From Cytospora piceicola (lineage: Eukaryota > Ascomycota > Sordariomycetes > Diaporthales > Cytosporaceae), in the NCBI GenBank assembly GCA_023375675.1, contig JALQBC010000003.1:1116001-1180000 (forward strand): DNA of 64,000 nucleotides. Reading direction: 5' to 3'. Under the pieces are notes generated by a model that saw only the letters and a list, made by a program, of their open reading frames with translations, was not told the DNA's origin and searched no databases. Of the stretch, positions 10,067-20,249 are shown one piece after another (positions within the stretch are counted from its first letter, which is position 1; every line of letters begins with the position of its first letter). A program made the position numbers and the translations under genes.

Positions 10067-10123
10067 TTTGAGTGGAGATTGAGAGAAAAAGAAGTGTTGT
10101 GTCGTGAGGGATAGTATCACCAT

Positions 10124-10717
10124 CTTGCTCGGGAAGGTCTTCCTCTTAACCTGGGTGCCTTTCCATACTGGCCCTGTTCCTTCCCATCCAGGACGGACTG
10201 GGAAGTCGTCTGCTCCTTCCCCTTCCCATTGCAGAATCAGTATGCCTCACTATGAACACTGCGAATAAACCACATAGTATGAGCCACTCTAGCTACCTAG
10301 GTATATAGAATACCTACTTAAGTAGGTAGTCTTTCCGGTAGTATATAAATACCAGACCATTCAGCCGGACCTCGGGAGCCGTATATGGTCTTCCCGCATT
10401 GCTTCCAATTCCATGAGTAGCTGATGTTGGGGAGAGTAGTGATGATCACGCCAGGGAGAATCATTGCCTCTGCGATAAGACTAATCTTCGAGTAGCGATG
10501 TTGCCTTGGTTCCAAATTGATGTGTGGGCAGCCATTGTCAAAATGAAGGATCGAGGCCGACGTAATCCACTTAGTATCTTATGTCTGACCCATTGCTGGT
10601 TTGTTTCTTCTCGATGATTCGCATGTCATGGTCTCCTGTTCTGACCGGACCAATGCAGCGAGGTTTCTACCGAAGTAGTCGAACAGGTAGGGCTCGAGGT
10701 GATCCACGGAGCACTTG
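10124..10717. other. noncoding or relic spacer in the repeat island
   Basis: About 590 bp without a supported gene. A 65-codon minus-strand frame (10318-10515) has protein-like composition (GVIITTLPNISYSWNWKQCG) but no start context and no neighbours, so it may be a coding relic. TACCTACTTAAGTAGGTA at 10313-10330 is a perfect 18-bp palindrome, and ACCTAGGT lies at 10295. Confidence 0.4.
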
Positions 10718-10757
10718 AGATTAGAAGTCTTGCGCGCTACCGTTGCGCCAGCTAGGC
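10718..10757 (-). pseudogene. tRNA-Arg(TCT) 5' fragment
   Basis: On the minus strand these 40 nt match the first 40 nt of the intact tRNA-Arg at 7568 with two transitions (38/40), running from the acceptor strand through the anticodon TCT into the 3' anticodon stem. The match then stops and no T arm follows. The (AC)n tract abuts its 5' end. It is either a truncated duplicate or the head of a tRNA-derived SINE. Confidence 0.75.
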
Positions 10758-10805
10758 CACACACACACATACACACATACACACATACACACACACACAC
10801 ACACT
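10758..10805. repeat. (AC)n microsatellite
   Basis: AC dinucleotides with periodic AT interruptions. It is the mirror of the GT tract at 7117-7184 and lies between the tRNA fragment and repeat copy B. Confidence 0.9.
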
Positions 10806-11010
10806 TACGGTGCTCCAACGAGAGGGAGCCTTAGCGGCCAGAGCGCCACCTCGAAGATGTTGATATCAATTGATGTTAGTTATAAGGATAGGGGCTTTAA
10901 ATTTTAGAATCCGTACCCTATTTTGGCCAATTAATACACGTTATAATGCTTCTAGGGGCCTTATTTCAGAGGTTTCGGTAACAAATAGACGTTCTGTTTG
11001 CGACAAGGCT
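10806..11010. repeat. inverted repeat element, right copy (B)
   Basis: Reverse-complement partner of 6896-7116. Compared with copy A, copy B shows many C-to-T and G-to-A changes, mostly in TpG/CpA contexts, plus small deletions, and is more AT-rich. This is the pattern expected from repeat-induced point mutation in ascomycetes. Confidence 0.75.
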
Positions 11011-11092
11011 GGGCCTCGTCCTGGATATACTCAAGCATCAGACGTGGATTAGCGTTAAGCTGGCGCCAAGCTCAGCCCTAACCCTATGGACA
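11006..11092. repeat. partial copy of the MITE-like element
   Basis: Matches the left 90 bp of the element at 7721 (GGCTGGGCCTCGTCCTGGAT, then GCGTTAAGCTGGCGC and CCCTAACCCTA). The right terminal inverted repeat is absent, so it is truncated. It directly adjoins copy B. Confidence 0.7.
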
Positions 11093-11271
11093 TCTCACAA
11101 CATTCCTTCCAATCAGACACCTATTAATGTTCCCTTCGTGGTACCTAGCAGAAATGATCTATCTCAACCTGTCCTCCTCCAAGGTTAAACATCACGCAAC
11201 CTCGCATCTCTCACGTCCTCGGCATCTTAGCATCCTTCATCTTGTCTCAATCCAACTTCACGTGGCACACC

Positions 11272-11769
11272 ATGGCTCAGAAAGCAAAGAAAGACAGAGC
11301 CAAGTCCAACACAGAGGCATTAAAGAACCTCCACCTCGGCGCTGCCGTCGTCAATGTTCTTTTCCTACTGTGGCACTTCCTCTTCAAGTCACGCTCACTA
11401 TGGGCCTACGCGCTCCTGTCCGCCCCAAGCTTCATCTGCCAGTTCACCCTCGAGAAGGCCGGGAGGCCATCGTATGAAACGTCCACCGGAGCCCTTCGGA
11501 ACTCTGGCGAGGATATGAGTGCTCCTGGTCTGACCGAGTACATGTGGGATGTCATCTGGGTCACGTGGGCGTGTCAAATCTTGGTCATGCTGTTTGGGAA
11601 CTGGTTCTGGCTCATCTGGGCCGTCGTCCCGGCATACGGTGCGTACAAGGGTTACGGTCTGCTGGGAGCAGCCCGACAGATGGCTGGCATGCAGACCCAA
11701 GGCGGCGCACAGGGTCAGGATGCCGCGCCTGTCCCGGTGAACCGCAAGCAGCGACGTGCTGCAGCATAA
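11272..11769 (+). CDS. SND2: Snd2/TMEM208-family ER targeting protein (DUF788)
   Basis: Small multi-span ER membrane protein of 165 residues. The family (yeast Snd2/Env10, human TMEM208) acts in the SRP-independent SND route that helps deliver proteins to the translocon. The protein starts MAQKAKKDRAKSNTEALKNL, a basic cytosolic N-terminus typical of the family. Hydrophobic segments follow at about 24-60 (NVLFLLWHFLF, LWAYALLSAPSFICQF) and 90-125 (WVTWACQILVMLFGNWFWLIW). The C-terminal tail ends in basic NRKQRRAAA. ATG 11272 lies in ACCATGG context; an upstream in-frame extension would need a TTG start. There is no intron. The stop lies only 45 bp from the stop of the convergent DUF3605 gene. 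Confidence 0.88.
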   Translation: MAQKAKKDRAKSNTEALKNLHLGAAVVNVLFLLWHFLFKSRSLWAYALLSAPSFICQFTLEKAGRPSYETSTGALRNSGEDMSAPGLTEYMWDVIWVTWACQILVMLFGNWFWLIWAVVPAYGAYKGYGLLGAARQMAGMQTQGGAQGQDAAPVPVNRKQRRAAA

Positions 11770-11814
11770 AGAGAAGCAATCAAACGTCTATTTCGTCGAC
11801 AAGGAATATGTGGT

Positions 11815-12525
11815 CTACTGTCTATGGAAGTCGCGCTCCTGGGTCCATTCGGCGATCACGGCCGGATCTACGTCCTTCACGAGCACGTGAATGTGCTCCA
11901 ATGCACGGACAGACTGCAAAGCAACCCAATTCTTGAACCACATTACTCGTCTTTCACCACCTGGCCCCAGCCTGTCGGCAAAGTACGTCTTCACAAAGTC
12001 ACGGATGAGCTTCCTGCTCTCATCGGTGACATCGCCAGTCTCCGGATCCGTGGAAATGACCGTTCGAGTCCAAACAACAATATGGGTGATGTCGGGAGTG
12101 AGCCCATAGGGCCAATCATTGGAGAGAACACAAAAGTCGGATGGGTCTGCGAAGGGGATATGTGAGGCAGGGGTGAAAGGGAGGGCACCCCAGGACTTTG
12201 GCAGGCGGTGCTCCATGAGGTAGTTCGTCATGCTGCCATAACTAGCCTTCATCTCGGCTGTCCATTTCATGTACCGCCGAAGGTCAGAAGGCTTACGCTT
12301 CAAAACCGAGAGGTTGTTGGTTTCTGACGGGCGGTCACAGTCAGGATGGCTTCGAGACCTAGATAGTGGAGAGAGCAAGCCTCACTTACCAATGATTTGC
12401 TTCAACTCGTCCCAATCATGATATTTGAACTCCTCGTCTGTCTGTGAAAGAACCCACTTGTCCACATTTGTCAATGGGAAAGGGGAATCTTGTTCCTTGA
12501 CTTGGTTGACCGTATCACCACCCAT
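11815..12525 (-). CDS. DUF3605 protein, GlcNAc-induced protein 1 (Gig1)-like
   Basis: Exons 12525-12390 and 12323-11815 give 214 residues. The intron (GTAAGT..CGTCAG, branch CTGAC) joins LKQIIE to TNNLSVLKRKPSDLRRY. The family is fungal and named for N-acetylglucosamine-induced Gig1 of Candida; its biochemistry is unclear. Visible hallmarks are FPLTNVDKWVLSQTDEEF near the start, a central YGSMTNYLMEHRL, the PFADPSDFCVLSNDWPYG block, THIVVWTRT, and the C-terminal RRVMWFKNWVALQSVRALEH. Length and order are normal, with no truncation. The start at 12525 (CACCATGG) gives a complete N-terminus. It is divergent from CBR1 and convergent with SND2. Confidence 0.88.
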
Positions 12526-13107
12526 GGTGACTTCGGAGATAACCTGGGAGGTTAGTGAGTACTTTGGGTAAATCGTCAGTTGGGGTTCTGTCGCATACCT
12601 GGTGAAGAACAGGATTTCTCGCCGGCCAATACCAAGTTCAATGGAGATAAGGACGGCAGAAACTGTAAGACGTCACCATCAACTTCAGTCAGGTCTGTGA
12701 TACTAAGCTCATAAAGCTGGATGACAGCTGACACTAACAAGACGCCCAGCGTTGGAGACAAGTTGGAGCCACATAGACGACACACCGCCTTCCCAAGTCA
12801 GAGGGCTTTGGCTAGATTTCGGGTCGACATCGGAATGAATTGCCGTTTCACAATAAAGTTCCATGCGGGCCCACTGAAAAGGCTCCGGCGTCCGGGACCC
12901 TTTGCGATAGGCACACGATTCCATTATCCAGCCCCTCTTAGAGCTTGAGCTCCTCAACCACATATCTCTGCTTCCCAACAGAGAGCCCGAGCCTTTACCG
13001 AGCTCCAAAAGGACCAATTCCCCCGAGGTCCTCCCCTCAGGAAACCCCAAAAAGAACACAAACGGATCCTTTTGTAACCAGCGGCCGTGAGACATAAGCT
13101 GTACACA
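12526..13107. promoter_or_regulatory. divergent promoter region of the DUF3605 gene and CBR1
   Basis: A 582-bp interval between two divergent start codons that must carry both promoters and leaders. The open frames inside (for example 12709-13095 minus) show no domain. I saw no distinct motif to name. Confidence 0.5.
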
Positions 13108-14295
13108 ATGGCGACCAAGGAACCTTTGACCTCCAAGAAGTACGTCGATGGGATTTATATCCCCGCTGGACTGCTTGTCTTCGGCACCTTCATCTGCAAG
13201 AAGGAATGGCTTCCCTACGCCATCGCTTTGGCCCTCGCATTGAGCGTCGTCAAGTTCCTCAGCAGTCGTAAGTCACACATGGCCTTCCTCAATGGTAGGA
13301 AAAATACACGGCGCCGAACAAATCAAGCTGATAAACCACCTGCCGCAGAACCCAAGTCCTCCCTGAAGCCTGATATCTTCCAGGAGTTCGAACTCAAGGA
13401 GAAGACTATCCTGTCGCACAACACAGCCATGTAAGTCTCCAGAACCTCATTTTCCAGAACAAATATCCACCCCCCTCCCTCTCCCGGGCCACTTCCCTGT
13501 GGTACTTCTGCTGACATCCGCCGCGCGACAGCTACCGCTTCGCCCTCCCCAGCGCGAACCACCTCCTCGGCCTCCCCATCGGCCAGCACATCTCCATCGG
13601 CGCCGTGCTGCCCCAGCCCGATGGCGGCCACAAGGAGATCGTGCGGTCCTACACGCCCGTCAGCGGCGACGAGCAGCCCGGCTTCTTCGACCTGCTGATC
13701 AAGTCGTACCCGACCGGCAACATCAGCAAGCACCTCGCCTCCCTGGTCGTCGGCCAGACCATCCGCGTCCGCGGCCCCAAGGGCGCCTTCACCTACAAGC
13801 CCAACATGGTGCGCCACTTCGGCATGATCGCCGGCGGCACCGGCATCACCCCCATGCTGCAGGTCGTCAAGGCCATCATCCGCGGCCGCAAGGCCGGCGA
13901 CAGGACCCAGGTCGACCTCATCTTCGCCAACGTCACCAAGCAGGACATCCTGCTCAAGGAGGACCTGGACGCCCTCGCCGCCGAGGACAGCGGCTTCCGG
14001 GTGCACTACGTCCTGGACAAGCCCCCTGAGGGATGGACTGGCGGCGTCGGCTACGTCACTGCCGACATGATCTCGGTAAGTACTCGTCACCTGGTGATGG
14101 CATGGAAGATGTTCTGGTGCTAATCATTGAATCCTTGTGATATAGCAATACTTGCCTAAGCCTGCCGCCGATGTCAAGATCCTGCTCTGCGGTCCACCCC
14201 CCATGGTCTCTGGCCTGAAGAAGACCACTGAGGCTCTGGGCTTCCAGAAGGCCCGCCCTGTCAGCAAGCTTGATGACCAGGTCTTCGCCTTCTAA
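13108..14295 (+). CDS. CBR1: NADH-cytochrome b5 reductase
   Basis: FAD flavoprotein that passes electrons from NADH to cytochrome b5 for desaturation, sterol and other lipid reactions, anchored at the outer mitochondrial or ER membrane. Exons 13108-13267, 13349-13430, 13532-14075 and 14146-14295 give 311 residues. A membrane anchor spans about 17-51 ([22 protein letters not shown]). The FAD site RSYTPVS is at about 119-125, the nucleotide-site GGTGITPM at 182-189 and CGPPPM at 277-282; the protein ends in the canonical VFAF. The introns all have CTGAC/CTAAT-like branch sites and keep frame. ATG 13108 follows ACACA; the upstream in-frame codon is GTG. Exon 3 is much more GC-rich than its flanks, which explains the long antisense open frame. 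Confidence 0.96.
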
Positions 14296-14652
14296 GCAAT
14301 AATTTGAGGAAAAGGCCGCAGGGCATAATCCACACCTCGGAGCGTCTTAACCAGCTGAGAATGCAGGTCCATTGACCATCCTGGTTTAGACTCGACCGTA
14401 AAGTCGAGCCATTCAGTGAGCCGTTCTTGAGCCGTCCAACACGATGGCTGGTAGAGTGGCTGACGGGCACTCGCGTATCTGCGTGTGTCTATAACGCTTG
14501 CAGAGGACCGATAGAACAAGCCCATATCATGGGTGTGTGTTCGGGTGTAATCACTATAGCAGATCTCGTGGGAGGGGATTTAAAGGTCTGATAGAATAGT
14601 TATATAACCTACAAAGACGCTGCTTTCCCAGACACTACGACCTTGACTCGAA
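14296..14652. other. convergent 3' region of CBR1 and PBN1
   Basis: 357 bp between two facing stop codons, presumably both 3' UTRs. Nothing else recognisable. Confidence 0.5.
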
Positions 14653-16341
14653 CTACTGCTCCTTCTTCTCCAGTGCCTTCATCTGCTTAGCAGGGCCATA
14701 GCCCATTTTCAGGTACACCGCCCAGAGCTTCCAAACAATCCATCCAAAGCCGAGCAAGACCACAGCCGCGGTGCCGGCACCAACCCAGCCGGACTTGACC
14801 AGGTCCAAGACAGGCACCTGGACCTCATTGATCATCCTCCCGCCCGCCACCTGCGGCGCGGGGTCGACGTGCCAGAAGACCGTCCGCGGGCCAAACAGCC
14901 CATCGTACCCCAGGTTGACGCGCTCGAACGGGCTCGAGGGGAACTTGGTCCCCTCCTCGGTCGTGCAGGCCCAGAACACGGCGGGGTACGGGGCCTCGGC
15001 CGTCCTGTACCCGCCGGGCGTGGGGCCCAGGTAGCGCAGGTGGAGGGGGACCTCGGCCGTCCAGGGCCGGCCGGCGGGCTGCCCCGGGCGGGCGGGCTGC
15101 CCCGGGCGGGCGGGCGGCGGCGCCAGCTCCAGGAGCGCGGACGAGCCCCACGGCTTCATGGCGTAGCCGGGCGCCTCGAGGTCGACCTTCTGGGTGATGT
15201 AGCGCAGCGCGGTGAGGTTCTTGGACGCGAGGTAGAGCGGGTCGGAGAGCTGGTACTTGTCGGCGAAGACGGCCCGCGGGAGGGTCAGGTAGGCGTGCAG
15301 GGAGCAGTGCGAGCCGTCGTCGGCGCCCGCGTTGGGCGGCCTGGTGGCCGCGGCGCCGTCGAGGCGGATCTGCAGCTCGGGGTGCATCCCCGCGGGCTCC
15401 AGGAACCGGGTGGAGAAGGAGGCGCCCCCGACGTGCCGGTGCCGGGCGGGGAACTTGAAGATGGTAGCCGAGGGCTTCCTGTCCTGGCCCAGCACGGTCA
15501 GGGTCCCGGAGAGGCCGAGCTCGTGGGGCTCTATGCCGTAGGGCTCGTCCGTCGCGAGGATTCCGACCTCGATGCGGTGGTCGCCTTTGTCAGGGGAGGC
15601 GATGGCCAGGGGTTGCTCCTGGAGGCCCCATGTTGCTGTTACCTTGAGGGCGTGCGAGATGGTGTCGTAGGATATATCGAGGGAGTTGGCCTTTGAGAGG
15701 TGGTCGATCCGGGAGGTGCATGTTGCTCCCGGATCTGACGAATACGATGGCTTACAGAGCTCTTTATGGGCGTACTTGATGAAGGGTGAGAGGTCTTCGA
15801 GGGGTTGGTAGTATTGGAAGGCTGTGGAATGGGAGAAGCGATCATTGGGCAAGGGGGTAAATGACGTCTGTGTCTATATCAGGTGAAGTTCAATCTCGAA
15901 TTATTGTGAAGACAGGAGCCTACCTTCGGTGTATCACAGTCCAAGGAGCCAAATACTTCTTTCAACGCAGCACACAGTTGGCCATCCCTAGAGCCACACT
16001 TAGCACATGTGCAACTCGGAGAAGATTCATGGAGAGCTTGCTTACTCTTTGGCACGGGACTCGGTTTGAGGAGTGTAGAACAGGTGAAAACCAGGAGACA
16101 GGCGAGAATACAAAGGGCTGACGCCGTCATACGCATACGGGCTAACCCATCTTATATGAAGCTCATGACAGCTCTGAAGTACCTGGCTTAGCTCTTCCGG
16201 TAGCTCTTCCAAGGCCAGAGTTACACGGTCCTCGCGAGCAGTTGTCAGGACAGGACCAGTCAGGCTGCTGTCTGTGACCTTCAGTATAGCTGGATCGACG
16301 GCATCCTCGGGCTTGTGGAGGAAGGTAACTCTTTGTCTCAT
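14653..16341 (-). CDS. PBN1: Pbn1/PIG-X, GPI mannosyltransferase I subunit
   Basis: ER membrane protein that stabilises the Gpi14/PIG-M mannosyltransferase, which adds the first mannose to GPI anchors; yeast Pbn1 also affects protease B maturation. Exons 16341-16046, 15987-15924 and 15867-14653 give 524 residues. Family landmarks in order: MRQRVTFLHKPEDAVDP, LPEELSQVLQSCHELHIRW, LKEVFGSLDCDTPK, DRFSHSTAFQYYQPLEDL, SLDISYDTISHAL, FADKYQLSDPL, LHLRYLGP, PAVFWAC and LGYDGLFGPRTVFWHV. A single membrane segment lies near the C-terminus (AAVVLLGFGWIVWKLW), with a short basic tail. A tandem ARPGQP duplication around 15070-15120 adds a flexible loop. The last acceptor could lie 6 nt upstream, adding two residues. 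Confidence 0.93.
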
Positions 16342-17391
16342 GATGGTGGGTTGGTTCTGAACGTGTAGCTGCAGTCGGTCGAACACGGTCAATGGATAGG
16401 TAGTTGGTGAGACGTAGTAACAGTAGAGGCTTTCTCAAATTGTAATAATTATCGTTTGTGTTGGCTACGTAAGTAGGTGATACGGATGGCAGCTATGATC
16501 TTATTGTTCGTGTTGGCTAAGAGGAATGACAGTTGTCCTATCTCGGTCGTGAGTGAGCCCTGTGAAGCTCGAACACGGGAGGGTACGTTGGATACTCCGG
16601 CACTTACCTAGCACTCTACTTAGTACCTACCTAGGTACCTACCTAGGCGGAGGTAGGTACCGTAAGCCCCCTGTCAACAGGTCCCGCGGGTGTCAACAGC
16701 CCTGTGTTGTGACGTCTTGCGACTATCCTCACGTGGCTACAGGCATGATTTCACAGGTTTCCCTTATCAACCAGACCAACCTTGAGAAAGCGTGACCAAA
16801 ATCCTCCGGTGCATACCTAGGTACTTAAGTACATAGCAATAAAAGTTCCGCAAATCAGCTGCCGGACGCTATCCCAATCAGGACCCAGTCATGATCACTG
16901 TACTCCCATCAAACCAAAACAACCTGATGAGAGTCCGCCTCACAATACTTAGGTACACCGTATTTTTTCTCAATCAGTCCAGTGACGGCTTGGGAAATGG
17001 TGATACTTCCGTCGGCCTCACATTACATCAGCTGAGTGAACCAACACGTGAAGTTTTGTTGTCTACAGTCAGACTCTTCTTGAGAAAGTGAGTTCTTCCA
17101 TCTTATTGCAATGGTCCAATGTGCATATTGTTTTGCGTCTAAGATACCGAGTTACATCAGTTACTGGAGTGTATTTCTCGCTTGATGGAAACGGTCAACT
17201 AATTTACCAAATAATCGTTGCTCGTCACAACGACTTGGAGTATATACTGTCCTGCTTCCTTGGGAAGCAAATGACATTGATGTCTGTCTTACCTTTACTG
17301 GAAGATCGTGAGACATCTTTCCGCGACGAGTATGGACCCACACAGACGTCTTTGCAATTCCCTTTCACGACTCTTACCTGGATCCGTTGCT
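16342..17391. other. intergenic region upstream of PBN1
   Basis: About 1 kb without a gene. Palindromic TACCTAGGTA-type tracts cluster at 16610-16665 and 16815-16830 (ACCTAGGT at 16629 and 16815). The first few hundred bases should be the PBN1 promoter. Open frames at 16891-17393 show no domain. Confidence 0.5.
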
Positions 17392-17436
17392 GAAGCCGGG
17401 CTTGAAGCCGGGCTCGAAGCCGGGCTCGAAGCTGGG
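17392..17436. repeat. 12-bp tandem repeat
   Basis: GAAGCCGGGCTC or one-base variants repeated about four times. It would encode a short repeat if translated; no gene is supported here. Confidence 0.8.
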
Positions 17437-17699
17437 TTCTCTCATCGCCGAGCAACAGTGTTAGAGTAGCTTCCTCATCGGTCTTGCGGTGGTCAAGCCA
17501 GCTTGATAGGGTCAAACAGACTCAATAATGCGCCATACGACACTTGAGGTCCCCGACAAAGAAGATGTCTGTCTATCAACCAGTCCCGGCTGGAAGGTTC
17601 AGCCACTGATGTCTTGACACTTTTGCACTTCTGTGCAGGCACAGTTCCAACATCATCGGCGTTATACCAGTCCTGAGCTGGGACACTGTGGCTCCTGAA

Positions 17700-20249
17700 C
17701 TAGGTAAGTGTCCGTTCAATAACGACAACAGACTTGAATAAGGTCGGTAAAAGCGATCCGGTCCATGATGACGGCAGACTACAAGGTATCCAGTTTGGTA
17801 ACGAGCTAGGTGATACCCATCTGGGCAGTCGAGGCCACATACAGGCTGGCTATTTCGCCAAGTCTCAACGAAGATAGTCCTCATGTTAACATCTCCGGCC
17901 TCAACGACAACAAGAGGCTGGACTTGAACCGAAGGGGCCCGGAACACTCGTTCAATGCCCAACTGAGCTGCTCCAGAACGACCAAACTCAAGTCATCTTC
18001 TGTTTCAGCATAGTGATAGTGCCTTCCACGTCATCCATCGAGCCACCACTTCAGCCATATGGTTCATGGTTCCAGTCCAGGCCTCAGCAACCCGCGGAGA
18101 AGGCTACAGACTTCGTTACCTTGTGAACTCAAACCAGGACTTCAATGGACCTGAAGCCAATACCTCTTCAAGCACTATGACGTTACGCCATCAAGTGATT
18201 CAGAACAATTGGCGCTGCACCCATCTATCCATGGGATCAAACTGGACAACTCCATCATCAGCTGTCATGGGTCTGGGGGAATCAACGTTAAAAGCGGCAT
18301 CACAAGGTGATTGTCGTCGCACAGTGACTGCTACTGAACCTGTTAACAGACTCGAGGAGGACCCTCTTCGGTAATGATCAGCCATACCAGAAAAGGCCTT
18401 GCTGCACATGTCGTCTATCGGCTCAAGCCATCGGGACACGACCCTCAACCATGTGACCGGATAACGAAGGACTATGCTTCTCACCTCCGTGTCGAAGCAA
18501 GAGAAAAAATCAGGCATGATAAATTTGCCACGCCGTGACGTGAGGTGGCTTTCACATAAGTGATTCATGGTTTTTCTTCAGACATCGGCCAGGAGCACTT
18601 TGAATCAGCTCGATCGACGTTGGATAAACGACATACGACAGGCGTCCTCTCGAGCTGAGTATCCTCGCCCTCTCCCAGAGCCTTTGCCGGGGGGGGGGGG
18701 GTATCATTGCACTGCTCGGACTTCGTAAAGGGGAAGACAGCACAGGAAGACAGCACAGGAAGGCGCCTGCCAACATCGAACGCATGAGAACGGGAATAAT
18801 CAGAACTGAAGCCCAGCTTGGGCCGAGAAGACCTTACCGGTCACCTGGACATTTGTTTGAGATGTTCAAACCAGCAGGGACAAACCTCATCGACCTTAGG
18901 TCTCTCTCAGAGCTCCAGGACCAGTCCATTGAGACACCATATCAATCTTTGACTATGCCCACCCTGCTCAAAAAGCTCAGGATAGCGCTCGGCTGGCCCG
19001 GGAATATCTAAAAGAACTCTCATCACTCAACACACACGCCACTCAAGCAGGGCCAAGGGGTACGTTCATGGACAACGGTTAGCGACTCCTGCCGAGGGTC
19101 ATCCCAGACAAAAGCAAGTGCTATACGAGAAGTGGCTATACCGTGTCGAACGTGAAGAGGGGATCATAGTGACTGATCGACTCCGCTTCAAGCAAGCCGA
19201 GCCGGAGAGCTGTGACGTGGACGAGCAGCAGGGGATGTCGAGGCCGGGCTCAAGGGGCTGTTCCCGTATCTCTGTGAGGAGCTGAAGGACACGGGCATAT
19301 CAACAATACCCTCTATCATCGCCAGACCCGCCGGGAAATAGCATTGGCGCCTTGTACGACTTTGGCTGGTGTTTCAATAGGAGGGCGCTCTTGCCAAGCC
19401 ACCTGGCCACCGGACTGCACAAGGTGTGACAGGATGGTGGTGGTTTCCTAGCAGGATCCTCTTGCCCCGACCATTGGGTGCCGCACAAGCTAGGGTGAAT
19501 TCCGTTCAGGACTACGACGACTTCAATGAGGTTGATCCCAGAGAGACACGCCAGTCACCTACAGCTCCATGGGAGGGGGCAGGTTCGGGGCCGAGGCAGA
19601 TGTCAGCAGTGTCATGAGCAGTCACTCGATCATCAGTAAACAGAGCGTCCGTGAATTTCAAGGGAGATAGGGACACTAGAAACGGCTCAAGTTTGCAGTG
19701 GCAAGTGAGACCCATACTGAAATTGTGACGAAGCTACTCGGAGAGATGCTGAGGCAGAGGGGTCCATGCATGAAACGGGAAGACGAGGAATTCAGCGGCT
19801 ACATGACCATCCAGGTGGATGACTCTTTGCAGACACCGACATGTTCATCGTCCTCATACGGTGTGCCACACTGCGATTATACAGAGCAGGGAAGTCCACA
19901 CCTGATCACCCGGAACATATTTACCTTCACAGATCGCCGTGTCGAGGTGAATACAGTCCTCCATATTATCCGGTCTTTGTTTCAGCCCGAACTGGGGAAG
20001 GCTGAGACCAACGCCTTGACGATCACCGTTGTGAATTATTTCATGGTTATGTTGGCTATCTATCTGCGGGAGCGCTGGGACGGCATTGCCACTCTGGGGC
20101 ATCCGGTGAGCCTAGCCGGGGAGGCAAAAGAGACTACATGGTTTTACAACATTTGTCGTTTCTCATCTTTCATATTTCACTCGGAACCGATCTTACCATC
20201 GTCGTCATTTTCTGGTCGCCGACTACGCTTCACCGAAACCGCAGGGTAG
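17700..20249 (+). pseudogene. possible frameshifted protein-coding relic
   Basis: The plus strand shows a chain of protein-like stretches in changing frames, broken by stops. Examples in order: KGLAAHVVYRLKPSGHDPQ (about 18395), LAREYLKELSSLNTHATQ (about 18990), VLYEKWLYRVEREEGIIVTD (about 19120), GLKGLFPYLCEELKDTGI (about 19250), TIPSIIARPAG (about 19305), SIGALYDFGWCFNRRALLPS (about 19340). A clean 183-codon frame at 19698-20249 follows. I recognise no family. Frame breaks at nearly every 100-150 bp are too many for normal short introns, so decay is more likely than an intact gene, but an intron-rich gene cannot be excluded without transcripts. Limits are approximate. Confidence 0.35.

Noticed and set aside
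11242..11271. N-terminal extension of SND2 by ten codons
   Set aside because: The extension would start at TTG; ATG 11272 has a good context and gives the family's usual N-terminus.
13323..14090. 255-codon minus-strand frame opposite CBR1
   Set aside because: It is the shadow of GC-rich CBR1 exon 3; its translation (Gly/Ala/Asp/Leu/Val-rich) is the usual antisense of biased codons.
17925..17960. B-box-like GGTTCAAGTCC on the minus strand (possible tRNA)
   Set aside because: No T-arm pairing and no matching A-box or acceptor stem could be folded around it.
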